DNA of 64,000 nucleotides from NCBI RefSeq assembly GCF_907164915.1, contig NC_061867.1, positions 54,869,771-54,933,770 on the forward strand, given 5' to 3'. Shown in pieces: positions 38,131 to 49,200 of this stretch. The notes beneath the pieces were generated by a model that was not told the origin of the DNA, did no database searches, and saw only the letters and a list, made by a program, of their open reading frames with translations. The stretch is from Impatiens glandulifera (lineage: Eukaryota; Streptophyta; Magnoliopsida; Ericales; Balsaminaceae). A program made the position numbers and the translations under genes. Every line of letters begins with the position of its first letter. The stretch's first letter is position 1.

Positions 38131-38960
38131 TTGTTAAGCATATTCGTACTACTATTTCGACCTCAACAAATCCTAGTAATTTAATATTTACCAATTGAAT
38201 TACTCTATCAAACCACTATTATAGTCGACTTCTTGAGAACAACAAATAACATGGCTAAACAAAAGAATCAACTATACAAAATTTTGTTAAGCATATTCGT
38301 AATACTATTTTGACCTCAACAAATCCAAGTAATTTAATATTTATCAATTGAATTACTCTATCAAACCACTATTATAGTCGACTTCTTGAGAATAACAAAT
38401 AACAACATGGCTAGACAAAAGAATCATATATATAATCACTCCCCTAGTCTAGCGGCAACCAGAGATGAATATTAACCCTAAGATTTTTTAACCAGGAGCT
38501 TTAGCTTTACTGAGTTTACGAAGTTCAGGAGCGAGAACTTCCCCCGGATCGAAAGAAAAAAATAAAAAAGATTCCGAGCACGTCTGGTCAAAGTCTATCT
38601 TGTCTTTACCACGAGTCATTTTCCTTGGCTAACCAAAATGAGAGTTTTGCACATATCTTCGGGTTCTTCCATTTAATTTCTCCCTCATAGAGGAAATAAT
38701 AATTAAGGTGGTATACTCTATTTATCCGCCGGAACTCCTTCTAATGACCTATGCATTTATCCTGGTTTCGAGTACATTTTTTTTCTCAAAAAAAAATATA
38801 GTCATAACTAACAAACTTCTCGACAAGATCCAACAAGAACATGCATTGTCAAGTGATCTACAGAATCTTAAGAGAAAGTTTATGAAAAAATATCTTAAAC
38901 CGGGTATGTCTTTCACTTACTCCTATTTATTAGAACAAAATAATTATCATATTTAGATTT
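38131..38960 (+). pseudogene. Captured last exon of the VAD1-like gene, copy 1
   Basis: Segments match exon 18 and the adjoining 3' UTR of the VAD1-like gene. 38131-38277 and 38283-38427 are two tandem copies of the first half (TTAAGCATATTCGTACTACT against TAAGCATAGTCGTGCTACT in the gene). 38804-38960 is the second half (CTTCTCGACAAGATCCAACA) and the UTR start. About 375 bp of foreign sequence separates the halves. The homology begins at the intron 17/exon 18 boundary. Frameshifts and the insertion prevent any VAD1 product. A short in-frame stretch ending ...FMKKYLKPGM is a remnant of the coiled coil. Confidence 0.85.
38435..38800. other. Foreign block splitting the captured exon in copy 1
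   Basis: It starts with a SINE-like head (CCTAGTCTAGCGGCAACCAG, then ATGAATATTAACCCTAAG) shared with copy 2. At about 38475-38760 it then turns into GC-richer sequence not found in copy 2, including GAGCGAGAACTTCCCCCGGA and CGTCTGGTCAAAGTCTATCT. The minus strand of that part reads FDPGEVLAPELRKLSKAKAP before a stop. I could not assign it; organellar DNA is one possibility. It ends in a T-run and A-run before the exon resumes. Confidence 0.5.
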
Positions 38961-39590
38961 TGTTATAAAAGATAAGTAGAAAAAACTGTTATTAAAAATT
39001 GAATCATTTAGTTCCATCCAATTATAATAGAACTGTTAACATAAAAAATATATATATTATTTTTGTTCAGACTAAATTCAAATAATATTGTTTGCTTTTT
39101 TTTTCTATCAATTTTTTTTTCATTTATTTCCACTCACCTCTCTAAACATTTTCCGATTAAACTGCCTCCCCACCTTCAACTACAGGTTGTGACCTCAATG
39201 CGGTAATTGAACGACCACTTCCGCGTTCCCGCGACCATCGACTAGATATTATCACCGGTTGTAATTTCTTCAAACGAGCATCCTCCCATTGACTCTCGAC
39301 TTGAGATTGATTCCGATCTATCGTGACCATTGATTACAGATTATCATTGAGTTTGATTTCTCCAAACAAGTAGCCTCCTGACAACCCTCGTCTCGAGATT
39401 AATTGCGATCTATTGCAATTTCTCCGAGATAGAACTTTGTTATTGGTTAGAATAGAGAAGAAATTGTATACAAAATGATAGTATTCCGCTATCTCCATAA
39501 ATTTTTATTTTAATCATTGATGGAGACATCGAAAGACTATGATTTTGTATACTCAAGAACAAAAATGTAGCTATGATATCACGTTAAAAT

Positions 39591-40284
39591 AAATAATAAA
39601 TTGTATTAAATAGTATATTGAATTACATAAATATATAATTCAATATAATCTCTTTATTCTAATATGATATTAGATACTTGTTTCGTTTTGAGGATACAAG
39701 TGGCGGTAGGTTTTGAATTATTTAGGTCAAATAATTAAAATATTTAATATTATAAAATATTATAAATAATAAAATAAATGACTATAATTATAATTGAAAT
39801 GAATTGATAATAACGAGAAGTAATTATTGATAAGATAATAGATAAAATTCAAATAAACCACCTCAAACAAGCCCTACAATGTGAAACAAATTTATTTACA
39901 TTATTAACTTTGTAGAGTTACTACTAACTTTCATAATTTGTTTTTTTGGGTTAGGAAGATAACATAATTTTATTTTAATTTAAAATATTTCGAGTGAAAA
40001 AAGTATTTGTTATTTTATACAAGATTTTTGACAATTGAACTATTCTAAGTGTGTTTTCACAACTTCATTAAACAAATTAAAATAAATTTATAAAATCTTA
40101 TGAAATTGAAATTAAATCAAATATTATTAAAATAGTTAAATTTAAAATTGATGATTTTGTTTGGAATAACATTATTTTATAGTTTTTTAATTAGATTATC
40201 ATAGGGTTTTTGTGAAACATTATGCTTCAATGCTAAAACCTGAAAGCTCAGGTTATCAAGAGTATCACATTTGTACTAACGTTG

Positions 40285-40288
<4 letters not shown>
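39591..40288. other. AT-rich intergenic DNA
   Basis: About 39587-39670 is extra sequence relative to composite copy 2; faint homology resumes for about 30 bases near 39670. After that nothing recognisable is seen until the poly(T) tract. Confidence 0.4.

Positions 40289-40328
<40 letters not shown>
40289..40328. repeat. Poly(T) tract of 40 bases
   Basis: An uninterrupted T homopolymer immediately upstream of a SINE-like sequence. Confidence 0.95.
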
Positions 40329-40329
<1 letters not shown>

Positions 40330-40331
<2 letters not shown>

Positions 40332-40505
40332 TTATGCTTCTAGCGCGTACAAGATATGAATATTTTCAGCCTCTCTAGAGGTTTTGAGTTCGAGCCCGTC
40401 TGCGTCTGATTAAATGGTTAAGTGTGTTTGCATGATATATGTTTAATCTGCGGGGATTAGTCACACTCTAAAGGAGAAACATAATCCAATGTTCTAAAAA
40501 AAACT
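40330..40505 (+). mobile_element. SINE-like element
   Basis: It contains GAGTTCGAGCCCGTCTGCGT, a good tRNA B box followed by the phrase TCTGATTAAAT that also occurs in the SINE at about 62620-62755. The A-box region (TAGCGCGTACAAGATATG) is poorer. It ends in an A-rich tail (TTCTAAAAAAAAC). The poly(T) before it could be the tail of another, inverted element. Confidence 0.5.
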
Positions 40506-40679
40506 ATAATCGAAAATTTTGTAAAGATAGTAAAAAAAGATAACGATGCAGAATCTCTCGTGTAAAATCGACAAAATCCCTATGTCAATACTATAAACAT
40601 TTTTATTAACATAAAAATAGAATAAAAAAACAAAAAAGACAATGACATGTTTCACCGAAAACAAACAAAACCTAGTAGG

Positions 40680-42010
40680 CCATCGCCTTTTCGACGTCTA
40701 CCTTTGATGAGTTTTGATTGTTTTAATGCTCCCAAAAATCCTTAGGTGAGATACATCTGACTTCTTTCCGCTCCAAGATTCAATTGGTATTAGATCTTTC
40801 ACGTTTTTGGTCGGACAACGATTAAGGAAATACACTGCATAAGCCACTGCTTCCGCCCAAAATTCTTTTCGCATCTTCTTATGTTTCATGATGCTTCGAG
40901 CCATTTTGAGGATGGATCGGTTCTTCCTTTCAGTCACTCTATTTGGCTATGGGGATCTTGGAGCTGTAAAGAAACGTATAATGTCATTTTCTTCATAAAA
41001 ACGATTAAAAACATCAAAATTAAATTCCCCCCTCCCTCTATCGGTTCTCAACGTTCGAGTCATATAGTCAGACTCTTTCTCCAATAAATTTCTAAAATTC
41101 TTAAAAATATCGATACTCTTACATTTTTCTTTCAAGAAATAAACCCAAGTCTTTTGGCTAAAATTGTCAATGAGAAATAAGAAATAATTACTTTTATCAT
41201 CAGACGATGGCTTGATCGGTCCACAAACATTGGTACGATTTAATTCGAGCGACTTTGTTGTTCTTGACGTTATTTCCTTTGGAAAGCTTCTTCTTGTGTG
41301 TTTGCATAGAAGACACTCTTCAAAAAGTTGATCAAGATGATTGATCAAAGGCATCATTTTTTCAACACCATCTTTTTTTCGGATATCATTTTTAGGCCAC
41401 CGAAATTGAGATGTCCCATCATCATATTCCAACACCATGCTGGATTCATCACAGATACTTGCAAACAATTGGCTCTTCGATTTAAATATGGAGCGAAAAC
41501 ATCATATTATTCGACATCGTCACCTTCACAATTAGGTTAACGCTTCTGTCTCGTAGCCAAAGATTACGATCCTTCATTAGAATCTAATAGCCTATTTTTA
41601 TAAGTTGCCCCAAACTCAAAATATTACTCTTTAATTTAAGAAAATAATACACATTAGAAATAAACTTGTGTGTACAATCCTTCAACGGAATCAAAATAGT
41701 ACATTTACCTTCAATTTGGATTTTCGAAGCATCTCAGAACGTGATATTTCTCGTTGTCTTATTCTCAATCAAAACAAATTTTGACTTGTCGTCACTCATG
41801 TGGTTACTCCCACCACTGTCAAGATACCATTGACTTTTTCCTCCAATAACGTTTTGATTTAGCGCCAACAACAACGTCGACTCCTCCATTTCTTTCTCTT
41901 CTTCTAGATTGACTCCTCCATTTAGAAGATCAATAGGATCTAGATGATAATTAAATCTCATGGATAGATAATACCTAAGTGTGTTACAAGACATGTTTTG
42001 AAGCATTTTA
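40680..42010 (-). pseudogene. Ty1/copia retrotransposon pol fragment
   Basis: Three open stretches on the minus strand, in different frames, follow copia order. 42006-41734 has the protease region with SQWYLDSGGSNHMS. 41468-40947 has the GAG-pre-integrase motif (ECLLCKHTRRSFPKE) and the integrase core with RTLRTDRGRGEFNFDVF. 40937-40698 has [18 protein letters not shown] and [15 protein letters not shown] from the end of the integrase core. Reverse transcriptase, RNase H and LTRs are absent. Frame changes and stops make it non-functional. The normal product would be a polyprotein of about 1,300 residues. Confidence 0.92.
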
Positions 42011-42089
42011 GCCTTATTTTACTTGTGAAAGTAGTATATTTGGTTATTTGAGTTTTTTTTTTATTAAATCTATAAATATGAAAAAATAA

Positions 42090-42161
42090 TTCCGATGCCG
42101 GGAATCGAACCCGGGTCCCCTGGGTGAAAGCCAGATATCCTAACCGCTGGACGACATCGGA
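42090..42161 (-). tRNA. tRNA-Glu (anticodon UUC)
   Basis: A 72-nt gene on the minus strand. The acceptor stem TCCGATG pairs perfectly with CATCGGA, followed by discriminator A at 42090. The anticodon arm reads CTGGCTTTCACCCAG with anticodon TTC. The A box is within TCGTCCAGCGGTTAGG and the B box is GGGTTCGATTCCC. A run of T follows a few bases downstream on the minus strand, giving a Pol III terminator. Compared with the common plant tRNA-Glu, the changed acceptor pair is compensated on both sides, so the gene looks functional. Confidence 0.97.
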
Positions 42162-43263
42162 TCTTGTTTAACTAATTAAATTACTTAATTTATTAATCAA
42201 AATAATAAAACTTTTATTAAATTAAAATTGTACACAATTTTTTTTTTTTTATAATTTATCTTAAATAAATCTCAAATAACATTATTAATAAAATAAAAAT
42301 ATAAAAATACTAAAACGATTATTTGGAGGCATGATTATTTTTTAATAATAGTGTCCCATCAAACAACTATCACTCTTCAATCTCATTTTTTAAATCATCA
42401 ACTTATAAAAATATTCTAAGCCAAAGTTATTTTATTATCGGTTAATAATTTTGTTTGATATAAATTATTTTATAATTAAGTTAAATGACAATTTTAACAA
42501 TATTTTTAAATAATGACCAACTATATATAGTATATAATAAGTAGAGTTAGAAGAGGTATTTTGATATATCATTTGAATGAAAAGATACTTTAATTGAATA
42601 ATTCTAAATAAACAATTTACTTTTTTCTATTCATTCTTTAAAATATTATATCAATTAAATCATTAATTAAAATATTAAAAGTTATTTATTTTTTCATTAA
42701 TAGAAATGAAACTAATGTTTTTAAGAGACAGTTAGTTTCCTATATTCAAAACAAAATTGACTGTTTTAAAATTTTAAATAAAATATTAGTTATTTAAATA
42801 ATTCTAATCCAAATAAGGTCTAAATTTTTTTACTTTTTATAATATTTAAATTATTTTGATCAATTGAATATCTGAACGATTCGATCACACATTTCTAATA
42901 TAAATTTCATGTACTTTGTTTAGTTTTACTAATTTTGTTTATTTTTAATGTAAATGGAGATGAGATTTAGTCCGAATTTAGATTGTTTCTCATTTAAAGG
43001 TTCAGTTGAATATTTTGCAAAAAAAAACTATGACTATTTGAATAGGTACAACTTTATTTTTATGAAAAAAACAGAATTATTTCAACAACAAAATAATAAA
43101 ATATATAATCTGATTACACTATTATTATATAAATTCATCAATTTTGCACAACAACAAACCCGTTTATTAAAATAAAAAAATATAATGTTTACTTTTATTA
43201 AGAAAAATAGGAATAAATAATATAGTTTTTGACTGATAAAAACTGAAAATTGAAAGTGGGTGT
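42162..43263. other. AT-rich intergenic DNA and 3' flank of the GlyRS gene
   Basis: No gene is supported. The part nearest 43263 should include the 3' UTR of the glycyl-tRNA synthetase gene, which reads leftwards. Open stretches at 42954-43267 are AT-rich and lack family features. Confidence 0.5.
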
Positions 43264-46200
43264 TCAAAATCCAGGCAAAACTGAAAGATCTGATATACCT
43301 CTGGGAAGTTCAGCAATTGTGTTGAGTAATGCAAGCCTGTTATTCCTTATCTTCTCATCTTCCTGCAAACCCACACCATAATTTCAATACTATAATACTA
43401 AACCCTAAACCCGTTTTATTTTAGTAACACGATCAGTGATGACGTACCACCATTACAAAAACACGGTTGAAGAAATTTTCCAGTGGTTCCAACAACTGAG
43501 TGGAGAGTTCAAAGAACTCATCTACCTCCATATCTGTAGTAGTAAAATAAGACAGAAATTACTACAAGCTAAAAACTTGCTTTAGGAAGAATTGGTTGGT
43601 ATAAACCTATGTGATAGTAGATTAGTTGTTATTGGGCTTGTTATTCGGTGAAGAAAGGTATTTCATCACTTCTCTATTGATGATTTTTCATTATCGGGTC
43701 TTACAAAAATGGTGAATATTAATTATAGAAAGTATGATGAAGGTGGACAGTGCCTGCCTTGATCTATTTGATAAATTCTTAGAAAGTCATAGTTTATGTG
43801 CTCAATACACCAGAACATAATAGTGTTACTGAAACGCATAATCATACTTTAATTCATCTTTACTCGTATCATTGTGAATAAATGACCGTTGTATATTTGT
43901 TGGTAAATAGGGGACACACATTTTGCTGTGACCAGAGTTTATTCGACAAGTTGCAGACTTTTGGGTTCAATTAGGTTTCCCCCCTTTTTATGTGATGAAT
44001 AAGGAAAGAAGCAACAATAGGTTATTTGGGGAAAAAGTGTATTCATGTTCACTAATTTTTATTAATGAACTAAAAATATATATATATTAAGAAGCGAGAT
44101 TCGAGAAAGATGAAAAAAGTTACATATATAATACCTGGATGGATTTTGTTTCTTAATGAGCAGTAAGTTCTCCACAATTCTCGCTCTTCATCTGTTTCAA
44201 AGTTGTCCTCATTTACCTGATGATCATATCATATTGTTACAACTAACTAACTGGTTAATGAAACTTCATTAATATTTTGATTATTCTATTAACTGATACG
44301 ATCCCACCTCTCCACTAGCTTGAATTATTGAAAGAATCGAGCTAAGACGTCAATATAGTAAGTCCCTTAGACAACAGAAGAAAAGATGGAAGGAAATACC
44401 TGCAAATTTAGATTCACATCTTTTCCCCTTACTATTCTTGTGGGACGCGAATAAGCTTCAACTATCTTAGGGAGAAGCTCTCCTTTTGATAACATATCCA
44501 TCTACAGAGATCAATAAGAGCCACCATCAAAACTTGACTAAGAAAACCAAGATAAAATTAACTGTTGGATGTCCAACACTGATGAAATCACTCACTTTGT
44601 ACACGGATTTCGCTGCCAGATATGGCCAGTTTGCACGCTCTGAAAGAACAGACCGGACAACTTCAGGGTTTATGTCCTTGTCAACCTGCAACACTCAAAA
44701 ACACCGTATAAGAAGAAGTTATATTTCTTTTGTTCGCCACATTCTATCGAAAATATAATCATCTTGATACAAAATAAAACCAAACTGAATTGCGATCCAT
44801 AGAATAATTTGGATTATGATCCAAAAATAACAATTTTATACCAAACTAAAAATATCACTTTCGGCAACTTTTCAAAGGGACCGTGGCAAGAGATTTGACA
44901 AAATATCAGTTTCCAAATAGGCTCAATAATATTGGCAATATGGATTAACCGTCATTATAAAGAGTAATTTGGATCTACTGGGAATTTTACTAAATTCAAA
45001 TCCTACATAGCTAATGGAAACAATGCCATACCAGATATTGCTCTAGCCTCCGGGTCACAAACTGATATACCTATGGAAAGATGAAAACAAAGATACTCAT
45101 GAATACAGATAGGAAAAAAGGTAAGGGCAGATATGTAATTTTCAATCATTACACATGAATACCGATAGGAAAAAAAGCACATACTTATACATGAACTTCA
45201 CCAAAAGAGACAAATATACTCGTCAACTTCTTTAACTGGGTGCAACATTGCCAAACAGTTACTACTATTTTTAAAATTAATTCCACATTTGTTAATGAAA
45301 TTATAGAAGTTATTAGAAGGTTTATTTGCTTCTTTTGAGAAAATTCATGCATATAGTGTGGTTTATACCCAAATAACTTGATTTTCAACAACCTATGCCA
45401 AACAATGTTATTTAGAAATAACCACTTGATTATTTAAATAAGCCTAGATCAAAATTATGTGTTTCTGGATTCAAAATAGATGAAAAACAACCAATATTTT
45501 TTTTAATCTGTCTCTGACTAAGTTTAATTTCAGACTACCTGTATCATAGGTTCATATATAAGAGGACGATGGTAGAGATTAACACTCTGTTTTCTCACAT
45601 AGAAATAACGAAAATATAAGGGAGAGTATGACTTACATTATCTATTGTTCCAGCATCCACATTTATAGGTTGAACTGCAGCAGCAAGCTCCAAGGCATGT
45701 CTGAGATCTAAATTTCTGTTGTTCTCCACCAAGATTTGCACCTAAACCAATTATAAAATAAAAGGCGCATGTTTTAGAAATGAAAGCACCGAGTAAAAAT
45801 GTTAATAAATTATTTCTTCTACATACAAGACCATAAGAAATTCTCCGAAGTCCAAAAGGGTCGTTACTGGATGTTGGTTGGCAGCCAGCAACAAACAAAC
45901 CAACAAGGCTATCTAACCTGCAGTAATTTGCATAAACTTCAGAATAATAATAATAATAATAAATCATGTAATGAACATCTTTCATCGAGCTGCTGCATTT
46001 AAGGGTACCTGTCGGCAATTGCTAATACGATACCAGCATCAGTCTTTGGAACTATATCACCAGAAAATCTTGGAAGTGTGATCTCAAACAGTGCTTCGGA
46101 AACCTGACCATAAATTAGAAAGAGAAAAATAATGCTTAGGTTCCAGAAAGAATAATTCATCCAAAAAAATCACTTTCAATTGTAACTACGTTGATTTTTT

Positions 46201-49200
46201 CTGAGACCTTGATTGTACCATAGATTGTGACAAATTACTTTTTCCCAAATAGGCTTGATGTCTTATGAGTCAGAAGTTTTAATAGTTGAAAAAGAGAAAT
46301 ATCATAATAATAATAACATCCTGAATATAAGATGATTAAGACTATTAAGCGGAGCCCAATGTCGCTAAGGAAGTTCAGTTCCATGTTGACCTAGCCTTGT
46401 TCGAACCTTGAATTGGAACATTAAGTTTGATATTCTTTCTTGTTTTATTTGCTTTCATTTTGATACTTTGACTAACTTATGACAAATAATGCCATGAACT
46501 GTGTATGATGCAATAATCTCTCTTTTCAAAAAAAGATCAGATCATATAAACAAACCTCATTTGAGTAGCCATCCCTTAGAGCATAGTGTTGTGCCATTAT
46601 CCCTGAGAGGGAAGTGAACTCTGTAACAACAGCAGTAGCAAGATCCGACATAGCCAATGATGCAGCCTCTTCAATGATCTGGAGTTTATCTTCACTGATG
46701 CCCAAACCCAAGCTCACTTTACCAACCGTCTTTTGAAGACGTGTCATCTTGTCCAACATTGTCCCCAATTTTTCCTGTATAAATGTGATCCACGATAAAT
46801 ACTAACATTCTGGATCTAAAAAAATATCTGGAAACTAAACTTAATCAAACACAAATTCAAAAATTCATTGGTTGTTTTTCATTTGAATTCAAATTCGGAT
46901 TAAAAAACAAAAGTTATAAGTGTTTCCATAAGGGGCCAATATCTTGGATTTGTTGCCTCCAGAATTGACAATGTTTTGGGTATGGGTTAGATCCATCCAC
47001 AAGCGTACTAATTGCTTGTTTATTAGGATTGAGCCATACGGGTCTCAACAAGAACTGACCCCATCATGGGAACCCGATCAGAATATACCATATGGGGCCA
47101 ATATCTTGGATTTGTTACCTCCAGAATTGACAATGTTTTGGGTATGGGTTAGATCGATCCACAAGCATACTAATTGCTTGTTTATTAGGATTGAGCCATA
47201 CGGGTCTCAACAAGAACTGACCCCATCATGGGAACCCGATCAGAACATACCATATGGTGTAAAAAGGCACAAATAATAATCAAAGTAAACCAGATTCTTT
47301 TATCCATTATCAAATGAGAGCTACTACTTACTAGCAACATTGAGACTAGAGGATACATGATAGGCAGTTGAGTTCTACATGGACCCACCATCTTGGGCTT
47401 TAACTAAACTATTTGGGTAAGGCAGGTATGTGTGTCAAATCAGCAGTTTTGCTACTTACTAGAATATGTTTGGTAACAACTATTAAAGACAACTTTTGCA
47501 TAATCAGCTTTAAGAAATGAGGAGTGATAGGAGGAGGGAAATTGGGGAAGTGAATGACGTAGCATCACGTCATTGGTGGGAAAAAAGAAAAAATGTGAGG
47601 AGAGACAGAGTAGAGAAAGAATTTTATTATTTTTCAGCCAAACAGATTGCGTCACGTCATTCCCTCTTTCCCTATCATTTCTCTTAAGAAATAGGCTCTT
47701 TTTGATGAGGGTTATTTGGGATTATTTTCAAATAACCCACTAATCCAATCAACAATCTACTCATCAATAATATCATTCAAATCATCCACCGAAATTACTC
47801 TATAGCGTTTTCTTTTCAAAAACAGTTATTCATTATATATTTACTCTTAATGTCTTTTTACTCAATAACCCCAAATAACCTGATTTTTCATAACCAACCT
47901 CAAATAGGGTTATTTGAAAAGAGAAAAAAGTGAAAGGCAGTTAGTAGAGCAGACACAGCAAATAAATAAAACCACCGATCAAAAAGAATAAAAGACCTAG
48001 AGCTTGTTGTGAGACTTTCAATCGGATAGCACTTACGATGGGCTTTCAGATACTAATGGAACATACTTTTTTTACCCAAAATTCAAGAAAATCAGAGCAA
48101 ATCAGATTTAAGCATGGCAGTTAGACATGAAACTCTATGTGGTAAGATAGATCTAATGTAGATACTTACATGGAAAAGAATCCCTTTCAGTTGACTTCTG
48201 AACTCTGAAAACCTTTTGTGTGTATCCATCTCATAGAAGAACTTAGCATCTTCATAACGAGCTCTATAGAGAAAAAAATAAGTATCCATCAAAGCACTAT
48301 CAAAATCATACCCTTTTTCCAAACTTTGCTTTCAATGAGTTTGACAAAAGTTGTTAGAATTTACAAGTAAAACAGACAACCACTGATTGGATTCAAACTG
48401 GGAAATATTGGTAGAAATACCTGAGGACAGCTTCATTTCCATGACGTACCACTGATTCACTAATTGCCCCATTGGCAACCTAAAACAAATAGGCTGTTAA
48501 CCAACTATGCCATCATTCTAACAAGTGTAGAAAATCAGAAGATTTGTTAAGGATTACTCACAGCAATAAAATATGGCAAAAGTGTTCCACTTTCATTGGT
48601 AATAGGAAAATACTTCTGATGCTTCTGCATAACCTGTGCAGTCAGTAGATGTTTCTTATTAGAACATGCTAGGACTGTTCAGCTAGAAGACTTTTCAACT
48701 ATATACAGGATTGATGCATGACTGGTGACAGTGGGGAGCAGGAAATCAAAGAATCCTCAATGCTGCTCTATACACTTCAAATGGAGGTCTTGGAGTGATG
48801 GTTAGGTCATAGTTGTCAATAGCGCCCGTAGCGCTAGCTATAGCGAATAGCGTAGCGTAGCGCCCCCTTGTAGCTATAAGGCGCTATAGGCTACACACTT
48901 TCAAATAGCGCCGCCTTTCTAGCTATAGCGCCAATAGCGCCAATAGCTATAGCCCCTTTATAGCGCCGACTTTTCAAATTCTTCTCTTTCTTTTCTTTTC
49001 TTTTCCAATTCTTTTCTCTTTCAATTCTCTTCTTTCCTATTCTCTAGCTGTTTTGTCTTCTACAGCCATCTTCTACAGCCAAATCGTTAACTTGCTTGTA
49101 AGTTTTTCATTTTATAGTTTAGATTTATCATTTATATAAGTTTTAGTAATAGTTTTATATTTATTTATTTATTTATTTTATTTTGTTTTGTTTAGTAATA

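Larger units (their letters stand above)
37040..39590 (+). repeat. Composite repeat with captured VAD1 exon, copy 1
   Basis: About 2.5 kb matches 61885-64000 in reverse complement, including CTTAATCAATAGAAATTGAG at one end and GATATCACGTTAAAATA at the other. In order it holds AT-rich sequence, a nested hAT MITE (37453-37702), broken pieces of the last VAD1-like exon, and a GC-richer block (39140-39430) of two diverged ~115-bp units sharing a GATT.CGATCTAT motif. No transposase and no clear terminal inverted repeats were found, so the carrier type is open. Confidence 0.8.

Noticed and set aside
40947..41468. Intact integrase gene
   Set aside because: The frame is open but covers only part of the copia integrase, the neighbouring parts are in other frames, and reverse transcriptase and LTRs are missing.
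45638..46018. 126-codon open frame on the minus strand ending in a Cys-rich tail
   Set aside because: It is GlyRS exons 29 and 30 read through the intron in the wrong frame. Splicing at 45827/45741 restores the conserved ISYGLVQILVE sequence.
46944..47276. 110-codon frame with an internally repeated peptide
   Set aside because: It arises from the 162-bp tandem duplication in an intron and no known domain is present.
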